Assembly (NCBI GenBank): GCA_044343935.1 | Contig: JBIJDU010000005.1 | Span: 3,777-67,776, forward strand | Reading direction: 5' to 3' | From: AcAMD-5 sp044343935 | Lineage (GTDB): Bacteria; Actinomycetota; Actinomycetes; S36-B12; UBA5976 | DNA: 64,000 nucleotides | Notes under the pieces: model-generated | The model's input: only the letters and a program-made list of their open reading frames with translations | What the model was told of the DNA's origin: nothing | Database searches by the model: none | Part shown: piece after piece, positions 8,223-16,305 of the stretch | Numbering within the stretch: position 1 is the first letter of the stretch | Layout: each line of letters begins with the position of its first letter | Position numbers and translations under genes: made by a program

Positions 8223-9896
8223 ATGGCTGACCTAAAACCTCACAGTAAAGATGTAACTGACGGAATCGAGCGTGCCCCGGCCCGCTCCATGCTTCGCGCC
8301 ATTGGCATGAAGGATGAAGATTTTGCCAAACCACAAGTTGGTATTGCATCGAGTTGGAATGAAATAACACCTTGCAATATGTCGCTAAAGCGACTTGCTG
8401 AAAAAGCACGAGAAGGCATCTTTGATGCTGGCGGTTTTCCAATGACATTTGGCACGATTACAGTTTCAGATGCCATCTCAATGGGACATGAAGGCATGCG
8501 CGCGAGCTTAGTTTCTCGAGATATCATTGCTGATTCAGTTGAAGCTGTCGTATTTGCTGAACGATTAGATGGCGTTGTTACGCTGGCTGGTTGTGATAAA
8601 TCTTTACCTGGCATGTTGATGGCAGCTGCTCGACTTGATGTGGCATCAGTGCTGATATACAACGGATCCATTTTGCCTGGTCGTTACGGCGATAAAGACT
8701 TAACTATTGGCGATGTATTTGAAGCTGTTGGCGCATGTGCTCGGGGAAAGATAACCGAAGCTGAGTTAGGCGAGATTGAGCGACGAGCTTGCCCCGGAGA
8801 GGGTGCATGTGGTGGCATGTTCACTGCAAACACCATGGCATCTGTTGGTGAAGCGCTTGGGATGTCATTACCTGGTAGCGCTTCAGCTCCAGCTGTTGAT
8901 TCCAGAAGAGACGATGATGCAATTGATGCTGGTGAAGCAGTGGTTAACTTAATCGCTAAAGGAATAACCACCCGTGACATCATGACTCGTAAGGCATTTG
9001 AAAATGCAATTGCAATTGTGATGGCACTTGGTGGCTCTACTAACGCGGTGCTGCACCTACTGGCAATTGCCCGTGAGGCTGAAGTTCCCCTTTCTATTGA
9101 CGACTTCAACGTTATTGCAGATCGAACTCCTCACTTAGCAGATGTAAAGCCATTTGGTCGATATGTGATGAATGACATCGATCGAATTGGTGGTGTCCCA
9201 GTTGTTATGAAAGCATTACTAGATATTGGTGTGCTTCATGGAGACACGATGACGGTAACTGGAAAAACCATGGCAGAAAATTTGGCAGCAATTGCACCAT
9301 TAGATCCAGATGGTCAAATTATTGCGCCTATCGATAAACCACTCCATGAAACTGGTGGCTTAATTATTCTAAAAGGATCACTTGCGCCGGATGGCTCAGT
9401 GATTAAAGCTGCCTCAATCGATCAACCAGTCTTCGAAGGTACTGCTCGCGTTTTTGATGATGAACGAGACGCCATGGATGCGCTGAATGCTGGGATCATT
9501 GTCAAAGGTGATGTTGTGGTTATTCGCTATGAAGGACCAAAGGGCGGCCCAGGCATGCGCGAGATGTTGGCGGTAACAGCAGCCATTAAAGGCGCTGGAC
9601 TTGGAAAAGATGTGATGCTCATTACTGACGGTAGATTCTCTGGTGCTACTGCTGGTTTTTGTATTGGACATGTTGCGCCCGAGGCTGTTGATGGCGGACC
9701 GATTGCATTTGTTCGAGATGGCGATCCCATTAAGTTGGATATGGTCTCTCGCACCTTGGATCTGCTAGTTGATGAAGCTGAATTGGCTCGTCGTCAAGAA
9801 GGCTGGCAGCCAAATGCACCTCGATACACCAACGGCATTTTGGGTAAGTACGCCCGCATGGTGGGATCTGCTTCAAAGGGCGCCGTTACTTGGTAA
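8223..9896 (+). CDS. ilvD: Dihydroxy-acid dehydratase
   Basis: Fe-S enzyme that dehydrates 2,3-dihydroxy-isovalerate and -methylvalerate to the 2-keto acids of valine and isoleucine. It is 557 residues from ATG 8223, or 560 from ATG 8214. Cluster cysteines lie in ITPCNMS, AGCDKSLPG and GEGACGGMFTANTM. The C-terminal GRFSGATAGFCIGHVAPEA is also typical. It lies 8-17 bp after gatB but 250 bp before ilvB, and that gap contains a separate promoter and attenuator. It may therefore be regulated apart from ilvBNC. Confidence 0.96.
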   Translation: MADLKPHSKDVTDGIERAPARSMLRAIGMKDEDFAKPQVGIASSWNEITPCNMSLKRLAEKAREGIFDAGGFPMTFGTITVSDAISMGHEGMRASLVSRDIIADSVEAVVFAERLDGVVTLAGCDKSLPGMLMAAARLDVASVLIYNGSILPGRYGDKDLTIGDVFEAVGACARGKITEAELGEIERRACPGEGACGGMFTANTMASVGEALGMSLPGSASAPAVDSRRDDDAIDAGEAVVNLIAKGITTRDIMTRKAFENAIAIVMALGGSTNAVLHLLAIAREAEVPLSIDDFNVIADRTPHLADVKPFGRYVMNDIDRIGGVPVVMKALLDIGVLHGDTMTVTGKTMAENLAAIAPLDPDGQIIAPIDKPLHETGGLIILKGSLAPDGSVIKAASIDQPVFEGTARVFDDERDAMDALNAGIIVKGDVVVIRYEGPKGGPGMREMLAVTAAIKGAGLGKDVMLITDGRFSGATAGFCIGHVAPEAVDGGPIAFVRDGDPIKLDMVSRTLDLLVDEAELARRQEGWQPNAPRYTNGILGKYARMVGSASKGAVTW

Positions 9897-9927
9897 TTGC
9901 TTAATAAGTTCAATAGTGTGGGGGAGG

Positions 9928-9957
9928 TTGGTGGATCCAGCCACCCCCTGCTACCTT
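9928..9957 (+). promoter_or_regulatory. Promoter of the ilvBNC leader
   Basis: TTGGTG (9928-9933), an 18-nt spacer, then TACCTT (9952-9957). The -10 box ends 6 nt before the GTG of the leader peptide, so the mRNA should begin at that GTG. The spacer contains a short GGTGG/CCACC inverted repeat. Confidence 0.5.
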
Positions 9958-9963
9958 TTGCCT

Positions 9964-9993
9964 GTGCTTAACCGTGAGGTAGTCGTTCGCTAG
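9964..9993 (+). CDS. ilvBNC leader peptide MLNREVVVR
   Basis: A nine-codon frame starts at GTG 9964 and stops at TAG 9991. It contains three consecutive valine codons (GTA GTC GTT, 9979-9987) and one leucine codon. It is followed at once by an RNA hairpin and an intrinsic terminator, and then by ilvB. Leader peptides rich in branched-chain codons in front of ilvB operons are known in other actinobacteria, such as Corynebacterium glutamicum. No ribosome-binding site is present, and the spacing to the -10 box predicts leaderless translation. Stalling at the Val codons when Val-tRNA is scarce would couple valine supply to ilvBNC transcription. Confidence 0.75.
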   Translation: MLNREVVVR

Positions 9994-10055
9994 CGCATCC
10001 GCCCAACCAGGCAGATGCGCCTCCCTCCGATGCCCAACCGGGCCGGGGGGTTTTT
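9993..10055 (+). terminator. ilvBNC transcription attenuator
   Basis: Hairpin 1 pairs GCGCATC (9993-9999) with GATGCGC (10014-10020) and begins at the leader stop codon. The terminator pairs CCCTCCG (10023-10029) with CGGGGGG (10044-10050, one G-U pair), with an inner GCCC/GGGC stem (10032-10035 and 10040-10043) and an AACC loop. TTTTT follows at 10051-10055. The octamer GCCCAACC occurs in the hairpin 1 loop (10001-10008) and in the terminator arm (10032-10039). The upstream copy could therefore compete for GGGC and act as antiterminator. The exact switch is inferred. Confidence 0.75.
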
Positions 10056-10146
10056 CATTAGCAGACTTACCCAGTCTGCTAGATCACGGTGAATCATACT
10101 GCTGCCAAAAGCGCTTTAACCCCAAAGCAGAACAGCAAGGACAGCA

Positions 10147-11907
10147 ATGAGTAGTGAAAGTAATGGCGCAATAACTGGCGCTGAAAGTTTAGTTCGGGCA
10201 TTAGAGCATGCTGGCGTAACGGATTTGTTTGGGATTCCGGGCGGTGCAATTTTGCCCGCTTATGACCCGTTAATGGATTCCACTAAGTTGCGTCACATTT
10301 TGGTGCGCCATGAACAAGGCGCGGGCCATGCCGCACAGGGGTATGCGCTAGCGACAAACAAAGTTGGCGTATGTATGGCAACAAGTGGTCCAGGTGCAAC
10401 GAATTTGGTTACCCCAATTGCTGATGCCTATATGGATTCAGTTGCGATGGTAGCAATTACAGGCCAGGTGCCAAGTGCTGCAATTGGCACTGATGCGTTT
10501 CAAGAGGCGGATATCCGCGGCATCACAATGCCAATTACCAAACACAATTATCTGGTAACTGATGCAGCTGACATTTCGCGCGCCATTGCTGAAGCATTTC
10601 ACATTGCAAGCACCGGTCGCCCTGGTCCAGTGTTAGTTGATATTTCCAAAGATGCGTTGCAGGCTCGAACAGAATTTAATTGGCCAACGGCAATTGAGCT
10701 ACCTGGCTATAACCCAGTTAGTAAACCAAATTCAAAACAGGTTAAAGAAGCTGCGAAACTAATCATGGAATCACGCAAGCCAGTTTTTTATGTTGGTGGC
10801 GGTGTGATCAAGGCGCAAGCTGCCAAGGAGCTTTATCAGTTAGCTGAACTGACCGGAATTCCAGTGGTAACAACTCTGATGGCGCGCGGCGCATTTCCAG
10901 ACAGCCATCCACAACACCTGGGTATGCCAGGCATGCATGGCACAGTGGCGGCAGTAGGTGCGCTGCAGAAAAGCGATTTGCTAATTACGCTGGCTGCTCG
11001 GTTTGACGATCGAGTAACTGGTCGATTGGATTCTTTTGCACCGTTTGCCTCGGTCATCCACGCTGATATTGATCCAGCTGAAATCGGTAAAAATCGTGAA
11101 GCTGATGTGCCAATCGTGGGCGATGTTCGCGAAACCATCATCGAACTTATTGCTGCGATAAAAGCTGAAATGAAAAGCGGAAAGCGAATCGAGCAAGACG
11201 CTTGGTGGGTAGAGCTGAACAGCATGCGCACTACTTATCCGCTCGGTTATGACATCCCAACTGACGGCTCAGTCTCGCCACAATTGGTAATTGAACGCCT
11301 AGGTGCAATTTCCGGACCGGAGTCGCTCTACACCGCTGGTGTTGGGCAACATCAGATGTGGGCAGCGCAGTTCATTAAGTACGAGAAACCAGGAACTTGG
11401 TTGAATTCTGGTGGCTTGGGAACTATGGGATTTGCGGTGCCTGCTGCAATGGGTGCAAAAGTTGGCGCACCAAACAAAACAGTGTGGGCGGTTGATGGTG
11501 ATGGTTGTTTCCAGATGACCAATCAAGAATTAGCAACATGCGCCATTAATGAAATCCCAATTAAAGTTGCCTTGATCAACAATCAATCGCTGGGCATGGT
11601 TAGACAATGGCAGACATTGTTTTATAACTCACGTTATTCAAACACCGATTTGCAAACGCATCGAATTCCAGATTTCGTTAAGTTAGCTGATGCTTATGGA
11701 TGTCATGGCTTGCGGTGTGAGTCGCCAGATCAAATTGATGCCACAATCGAGAAAGCAATGTCCTTAAATGATGCGCCAGTGGTTATCGATTTTGCGGTGC
11801 ATAAGGATGCGATGGTATGGCCGATGGTGGCCGCGGGTGCTTCAAACGATGACATTAAGTACGCCAGAGATCTGGCGCCAGATTGGGAACGAGGTGATGC
11901 CGAATGA
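10147..11907 (+). CDS. ilvB: Acetolactate synthase large subunit
   Basis: ThDP/FAD enzyme that condenses pyruvate with pyruvate or 2-oxobutyrate, the first common step of valine, leucine and isoleucine synthesis. The 586 residues include FGIPGGAILP, the catalytic Glu near 56 in RHEQGAGHAAQGYA, and the C-terminal ThDP motif GDGCFQMTNQELATC...NN. The ATG start has AAGGA 5 nt upstream. It overlaps ilvN by 4 bp (ATGA). Expression is probably controlled by the attenuator at 9964-10055. Confidence 0.97.
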   Translation: MSSESNGAITGAESLVRALEHAGVTDLFGIPGGAILPAYDPLMDSTKLRHILVRHEQGAGHAAQGYALATNKVGVCMATSGPGATNLVTPIADAYMDSVAMVAITGQVPSAAIGTDAFQEADIRGITMPITKHNYLVTDAADISRAIAEAFHIASTGRPGPVLVDISKDALQARTEFNWPTAIELPGYNPVSKPNSKQVKEAAKLIMESRKPVFYVGGGVIKAQAAKELYQLAELTGIPVVTTLMARGAFPDSHPQHLGMPGMHGTVAAVGALQKSDLLITLAARFDDRVTGRLDSFAPFASVIHADIDPAEIGKNREADVPIVGDVRETIIELIAAIKAEMKSGKRIEQDAWWVELNSMRTTYPLGYDIPTDGSVSPQLVIERLGAISGPESLYTAGVGQHQMWAAQFIKYEKPGTWLNSGGLGTMGFAVPAAMGAKVGAPNKTVWAVDGDGCFQMTNQELATCAINEIPIKVALINNQSLGMVRQWQTLFYNSRYSNTDLQTHRIPDFVKLADAYGCHGLRCESPDQIDATIEKAMSLNDAPVVIDFAVHKDAMVWPMVAAGASNDDIKYARDLAPDWERGDAE

Positions 11908-12428
11908 GTCGACATACCCTTTCGGTTTTGGTGGAAGATCAACCCGGCGTGCTCGCTCGAGTTGCCGCCCTATTCTCCCGTCGTGGTTTCAACATTGAAT
12001 CACTTGCCGTAGGCCCTACGGAACTCGAAGGCATTTCGCGTATGACAATTGCTGTTAATGTTGAAGATTTACCACTTGAGCAAGTAACTAAGCAGTTGAA
12101 CAAGTTAATTAATGTATTAAAGATTGTTGAGCTTGAGCCCAGTGCTTCAGTTCAGCGTGAATTAATATTGGTAAAAGTAAAAGTTGACAAAGAGAGCCGC
12201 TCTAGTGTGTTAGAGACAGTTCAGTTGTTTCGCGCCAAGGTAGTCGATGTTTCAAGTGACGCTTTGGTGATTGAAGTTACTGGAAATCATGACAAGTTAG
12301 AAGCTTTTCTACGATCGGTAGAGCCGTATGGCATTAAGGAATTGGTTCAATCAGGCATGGTCGCTGTTGGCCGTGGTGATAAATCGATAACAGAACGTAA
12401 CTTACGCCTTGCTGATCGAACCGCATAA
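11904..12428 (+). CDS. ilvN: Acetolactate synthase small (regulatory) subunit
   Basis: The 174-residue regulatory partner of IlvB that confers valine feedback inhibition. The N-terminal ACT domain (about 1-75) reads LSVLVEDQPGVLARVAALFSRRGFNI and is followed by the C-terminal ALS_ss domain. It overlaps ilvB by 4 bp, as expected for stoichiometric subunits. It precedes ilvC by 31 bp. Confidence 0.96.
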   Translation: MSRHTLSVLVEDQPGVLARVAALFSRRGFNIESLAVGPTELEGISRMTIAVNVEDLPLEQVTKQLNKLINVLKIVELEPSASVQRELILVKVKVDKESRSSVLETVQLFRAKVVDVSSDALVIEVTGNHDKLEAFLRSVEPYGIKELVQSGMVAVGRGDKSITERNLRLADRTA

Positions 12429-12459
12429 GATTTCAACCACTAAATTGAAGGGAAAATAA

Positions 12460-13488
12460 ATGGCCGCCCAAATGTATTATCAGGATGATGCCGATATCAA
12501 TGTAATTCAAGATCGCACCGTTGCGGTGATTGGTTACGGTTCGCAAGGACATGCGCATGCGCTCAACTTGCGGGATTCAGGTATTGATGTGCGAGTTGGA
12601 CTACTTGAGGGATCCAAATCACGCGCTAAAGCTGAAGAGCAGGGATTGCGTGTTTTGACGCCAGATGCAGCAGCAAAAGAAGCTGATGTCATCATGATTC
12701 TGGCGCCAGATCCAGCGCAGCGAGATCTTTACGCTAAATACATTGAGCCAAATTTAGAGCCAGGTAAGGCATTGTTCTTTGGTCATGGTTTCAATATCCG
12801 ATACGGATACATCAAACCACCGGCAAATGTTGATGTTTGCATGGTTGCACCAAAAGGCCCAGGGCATTTAGTGCGTCGTGAGTATGAGGCCGGCCGCGGT
12901 GTGCCCGTTATTGTTGCAGTAGAACAAGATGCAACCGGAAATGCCTGGCCGTTGACCTTGTCATATGCCCGAGCAATTGGTGGTTTACGCGCTGGCGGAA
13001 TTAAGACCACGTTCACTGAAGAAACCGAAACCGATCTATTTGGTGAGCAAGCAGTTTTGTGTGGCGGCGCATCAGCATTAGTAATGGCTGGCTTTGAAGT
13101 ATTGACTGAAGCGGGATATCAGCCAGAAGTGGCCTACTTTGAGTGCCTTCATGAACTAAAACTCATAGTTGACCTAATGTATGAAGGCGGCATCGCAAAG
13201 CAGCGTTGGTCGGTATCTGATACTGCTGAATATGGCGACTATATTTCTGGGCCACGGGTAATTGATGCCCGAGTTAAAGAAAACATGAAGGCAATCTTGG
13301 CCGATGTCCAAAATGGCACCTTCGCTAAGCGCTTCATTGATGATCAAGATAAGGGTGCACCTGAGTTCAAGGCACTTCGCGCCAAAGGCGAAGCACATCC
13401 AATCGAGGCGGTTGGCCGAGAACTTCGATCCCTAATGTCTTGGGTCAAGAAATCTGATGACTATGAAGAAGGTAAGGCGCAGCGCTGA
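12460..13488 (+). CDS. ilvC: Ketol-acid reductoisomerase (class I)
   Basis: NADPH- and Mg-dependent enzyme converting acetolactate or acetohydroxybutyrate to the dihydroxy acids. The 342 residues are the short class I form. The Rossmann motif is GYGSQGHAHALNLRDSG. Metal/catalytic acidic residues lie in ETDLFGEQAVLCGG and the later FECLHELKLIVDLMYEGG. GAAGGGA lies upstream of the ATG. Its TGA shares one base with the ATG of the next small gene. It is the third gene of the ilvBNC operon. Confidence 0.97.
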   Translation: MAAQMYYQDDADINVIQDRTVAVIGYGSQGHAHALNLRDSGIDVRVGLLEGSKSRAKAEEQGLRVLTPDAAAKEADVIMILAPDPAQRDLYAKYIEPNLEPGKALFFGHGFNIRYGYIKPPANVDVCMVAPKGPGHLVRREYEAGRGVPVIVAVEQDATGNAWPLTLSYARAIGGLRAGGIKTTFTEETETDLFGEQAVLCGGASALVMAGFEVLTEAGYQPEVAYFECLHELKLIVDLMYEGGIAKQRWSVSDTAEYGDYISGPRVIDARVKENMKAILADVQNGTFAKRFIDDQDKGAPEFKALRAKGEAHPIEAVGRELRSLMSWVKKSDDYEEGKAQR

Positions 13489-13679
13489 TGACTGATCGGG
13501 TACAGATTTTTGTAAAGCCAAACGGATCTGTTCGGGTAAGCGGTGAAGTGGACTTTGTTGATGCTGACGGTAACGTTATTGAAACGAAAGCTAACTTCTC
13601 ATTATGTCGCTGTGGTCATTCGGCTAACAAACCGTTTTGTGACGGTGCACATCGCGACGCTGGCTTCACTGCGCAATAG
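13488..13679 (+). CDS. Small CDGSH iron-sulfur protein
   Basis: A 63-residue protein with the CDGSH 2Fe-2S motif: CRCGHSANKPFCDGAH near residues 40-55, giving the three Cys and one His cluster ligands. The N-terminal half is a short beta-rich segment. MitoNEET-type domains carry redox-active or transferable clusters, and bacterial single-domain versions are poorly characterised. It overlaps ilvC by one base and the next gene by one base, so it is translated from the ilvBNC message. A link to the Fe-S enzymes IlvD or LeuC is possible but unproven. Confidence 0.85.
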   Translation: MTDRVQIFVKPNGSVRVSGEVDFVDADGNVIETKANFSLCRCGHSANKPFCDGAHRDAGFTAQ

Positions 13680-13843
13680 TGGCCAAGGCGGTTAAAAAGG
13701 CAGATTTGCCAAGCAAGATCTGCGTCACCTGCGATCGAGTGATGGTCTGGCGAAAAGCCTGGGCAAAGAACTGGGAACAGGTTAAATATTGCTCTGAACG
13801 GTGCCGCCGCAACCGAAGCCAAGCTAAGGACGTTGCGCTCTAA
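13679..13843 (+). CDS. DUF2256-like zinc-ribbon microprotein
   Basis: A 54-codon frame starts at GTG 13679, sharing one base with the CDGSH stop, and ends with TAA at 13841. The protein reads LPSKICVTCDR, VWRKAWAKNWEQVKYC, then SERCRRNR. Two CxxC-like pairs (CVTC and CSERC), the W-rich centre and the basic tail match the DUF2256 family. That family is usually a tiny protein of unknown role, sometimes linked to photolyase/cryptochrome genes. It is too short for most gene-calling cut-offs but the motif is clear. Its stop codon overlaps a TAAGAT box. Confidence 0.8.
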   Translation: MAKAVKKADLPSKICVTCDRVMVWRKAWAKNWEQVKYCSERCRRNRSQAKDVAL

Positions 13844-13873
13844 GATTGTCCTACTGAGGTTGAAAGGTTACTT

Positions 13874-15463
13874 GTGACTCGTCCAATCGTTTTAATTGCT
13901 GAAGAGCTTTCACCTGCCACGATGGCTGCGCTGGGACCAGACTTTGATGTCAAACATGTAGATGGAACCGATCGAGCCGCATTGCTGGTTGCAGTTTCAG
14001 ATGCATCAGCCATTTTGGTTCGGTCAGCAACTCAAGTTGATTCCGAGGTATTTGCCGCTGCGAAACAACTTAAGGTAGTTGCTCGCGCCGGTGTTGGGTT
14101 AGACAATGTTGATGTTGCTGCCGCCACTCAGGCCGGTGTGATGGTGGTTAATGCGCCAACCTCAAATATTGTCTCGGCTGCAGAACTTGCGGTTGGGTTA
14201 TTGATTGCGCTGGCTCGACACATCCCAGCCGCGCATGCCGCACTAGTGGCGGGCGAATGGAAGCGCAGCAAATTTAACGGCATCGAAATTGCCGACAAGA
14301 CACTTGGTGTAATTGGTTTTGGTCGCATTGGCATGTTAGTGGCGCAGCGATTATCAGCATTCGGTGTTTCAATTTTAGCGTATGACCCATATGTGCAGCC
14401 AGCTAGAGCGGCGCAACTTGGGGTGCGGGTAGTTTCACTAGAAGAGTTGCTGCGGGAAAGTGATTTCATCACGGTTCATTTGCCAAAAACAGCCGATACC
14501 GTAAATCTCATTGGCAAAGCGGAATTTGAGATGATGAAAGACTCGGCGCTACTGATAAACGCTGCTCGCGGTGGAATCGTTAACGAAGCTGAGTTATATG
14601 AAGCACTAAAGGCAAACAAGATTGCCGGCGCTGGTTTGGATGTTTATGCCAAAGAACCATGCACCGATTCACCGTTATTTACATTGCCAAATGTGGTAGT
14701 AACCCCTCATTTAGGTGCATCAACGGACGAAGCACAAGAAAAAGCAGGCATTGCAGTTGCACGCTCAGTTCGATTAGCACTTGCTGGTGAGTTAGTGCCA
14801 GATGCGGTTAATGTCCAAGGTGGTGTTATTGCAGATTTAGTTAAGCCGCTGTTGCCGCTGACTGAAGCATTAGGTCAGATTGCAGCGAGTTTAACCTCCA
14901 AAGCGATTGAACAAGTTTCAGTTGAATACATTGGTGAAGCACATCCAACGGATATTAATGTCTTAGAAGTTTCAGCACTTAAAGGTGTCTTTACTAATTT
15001 GGTACATGATCCAGTTTCATATGTGAATGCACCAGTTCTTGCTAAAGATCGTGGCGTTGCTTCATCGGTTGCAGCTGTTAATGAAGAAACTGATCATCGC
15101 ACATTGGTTAGGGTTGTTTTAACCTTGACCGATGGTGATCGAGTATTAGTGGCTGGCACTGTAACTGCACCAAACGATAAATTAAAACTTGTGCAAATCG
15201 ACCAATTTGAAGTAGATGCGCCGATTGCAACCCATATGGCATTTTTTAAATACCATGATCGACCTGGCGTTGTTGCGATATTGGGCCGAATCCTTGGTGA
15301 TGCAAAGATTAATATCGCTGGCATGCAAGTATCGCGCGATACTGAGGGAGTGCACGCCATGGTTGCACTCACCTTAGATAGCGCAGTCTCAGTTGAATTG
15401 GCAGAACAAATTTCAACTGAGATTGGCGGCCACACTGGCCGTGTTGTGAGCTTTATTGGATAG
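13874..15463 (+). CDS. serA: D-3-phosphoglycerate dehydrogenase (long form)
   Basis: NAD-dependent first enzyme of serine synthesis. The 529 residues contain the nucleotide-binding domain (VIGFGRIGMLVAQRLSAFG), the catalytic Arg region (INAARGGIVNEAELYEAL) and the active-site His (TPHLGASTDEAQ). The long type I C-terminus has an intervening domain (about 315-450) and an ACT domain (about 455-529, starting near HDRPGVVAILGRIL) for serine feedback. The GTG start has GAAAGG 6 nt upstream, so it was preferred. It follows the ilvBNC-CDGSH-DUF2256 unit by 30 bp. Confidence 0.96.
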   Translation: MTRPIVLIAEELSPATMAALGPDFDVKHVDGTDRAALLVAVSDASAILVRSATQVDSEVFAAAKQLKVVARAGVGLDNVDVAAATQAGVMVVNAPTSNIVSAAELAVGLLIALARHIPAAHAALVAGEWKRSKFNGIEIADKTLGVIGFGRIGMLVAQRLSAFGVSILAYDPYVQPARAAQLGVRVVSLEELLRESDFITVHLPKTADTVNLIGKAEFEMMKDSALLINAARGGIVNEAELYEALKANKIAGAGLDVYAKEPCTDSPLFTLPNVVVTPHLGASTDEAQEKAGIAVARSVRLALAGELVPDAVNVQGGVIADLVKPLLPLTEALGQIAASLTSKAIEQVSVEYIGEAHPTDINVLEVSALKGVFTNLVHDPVSYVNAPVLAKDRGVASSVAAVNEETDHRTLVRVVLTLTDGDRVLVAGTVTAPNDKLKLVQIDQFEVDAPIATHMAFFKYHDRPGVVAILGRILGDAKINIAGMQVSRDTEGVHAMVALTLDSAVSVELAEQISTEIGGHTGRVVSFIG

Positions 15464-15483
15464 CCGCAAGTCAGTTTTTGTTC

Positions 15484-15489
15484 TATTGT
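15484..15489 (+). promoter_or_regulatory. Probable -10 box for the secreted HNH protein gene
   Basis: TATTGT ends 6 nt before ATG 15496. This is leaderless spacing and supports ATG 15496 as the start rather than the upstream TTG at 15478. Confidence 0.4.
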
Positions 15490-15495
15490 GGTGAC

Positions 15496-16305
15496 ATGCA
15501 ATTAGCCCGTAGATATGTTGTCGCAATTGCACTATTACTTGGCTCAGTGCCGACAGTACCGGCAAGCGCCACCGAACTTGAGAACAAGTTTTCTTCATTA
15601 TTGGTTGCCGCTGAAATAACTGGCGGCTATGACCGGTCTTTATTTCCGCATTGGATTGATGTCGATAGAGATGGTTGCAATACCAGGTATGAAGTGCTGA
15701 TTGTGGAGGCAGTAACGCCGCCCTCAGTGGGAAGTCGTTGTCGACTTATTGGCGGTAGTTGGCGATCGGAATTTGATAATAAAGTCTTCAGTAACCCGAG
15801 CCAATTAGATGTCGACCACTTTGTTCCGCTAGCTGAGGCATGGCGCTCTGGTGCGACAGAATGGTCTGCTCAGCAACGAATTAACTTTGCTAATGATCTA
15901 GACCTGCAAGCTGCGCTAATTGCAGTAAGCCGAAGCACCAATCGGTCTAAATCGGATCGTGATGTAGCAAGTTGGTTGCCACCTAATCGCGCCTATCGCT
16001 GTCAGTATTTGGCATCGTGGGTTGAGGTGAAATTCAAGTGGAAGTTAACTGTTGATATAGCAGAGCGCAAATCCTTAGAAGATGGTTTACTTGAATGTGG
16101 CTTGATATCGCAGCGAACTTCGCCAAAACTAGCTCCGACAACCAAATCAGATACACCAAAATTGCAATCAGACCTGATGCGCTATCAGAACTGCACGCTT
16201 GCTCGGGCCGCCGGTGTTACGCCAATTAAACGCAGCGATAACTCAGAGTTGTATCGACTTAATCAACACATGGACCGAGATAAAGACGGCGTTGCGTGTG
16301 AGTAG
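15496..16305 (+). CDS. Secreted HNH-type nuclease with excalibur domain
   Basis: A 269-residue exported protein. Residues 1-25 form a signal peptide (basic MQLARR, hydrophobic VVAIALLLGS, then ending PASA). The middle resembles the DUF1524/GmrSD C-terminal HNH fold: CNTRYEVL, then LDVDHFVPLAEAWRSGA, then N/K-rich SRSTNRSKSDRDVASWLPPN. The C-terminal 40 residues form an excalibur calcium-binding domain ending in DRDKDGVACE. Such actinobacterial proteins are predicted extracellular nucleases, perhaps for scavenging DNA or phosphate. The gene ends exactly where leuA ends on the other strand, with zero spacing. Confidence 0.85.
   Translation: MQLARRYVVAIALLLGSVPTVPASATELENKFSSLLVAAEITGGYDRSLFPHWIDVDRDGCNTRYEVLIVEAVTPPSVGSRCRLIGGSWRSEFDNKVFSNPSQLDVDHFVPLAEAWRSGATEWSAQQRINFANDLDLQAALIAVSRSTNRSKSDRDVASWLPPNRAYRCQYLASWVEVKFKWKLTVDIAERKSLEDGLLECGLISQRTSPKLAPTTKSDTPKLQSDLMRYQNCTLARAAGVTPIKRSDNSELYRLNQHMDRDKDGVACE

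Noticed and set aside
8240..9109. Two long minus-strand frames opposite ilvD.
   Set aside because: Shadows of a conserved enzyme; no start signals or domains.
9769..9993. A 74-codon plus-strand open frame through the ilvD end into the ilvB leader.
   Set aside because: Its first part is out of frame with the well-supported ilvD, and only the last ten codons, the leader peptide, have regulatory context.
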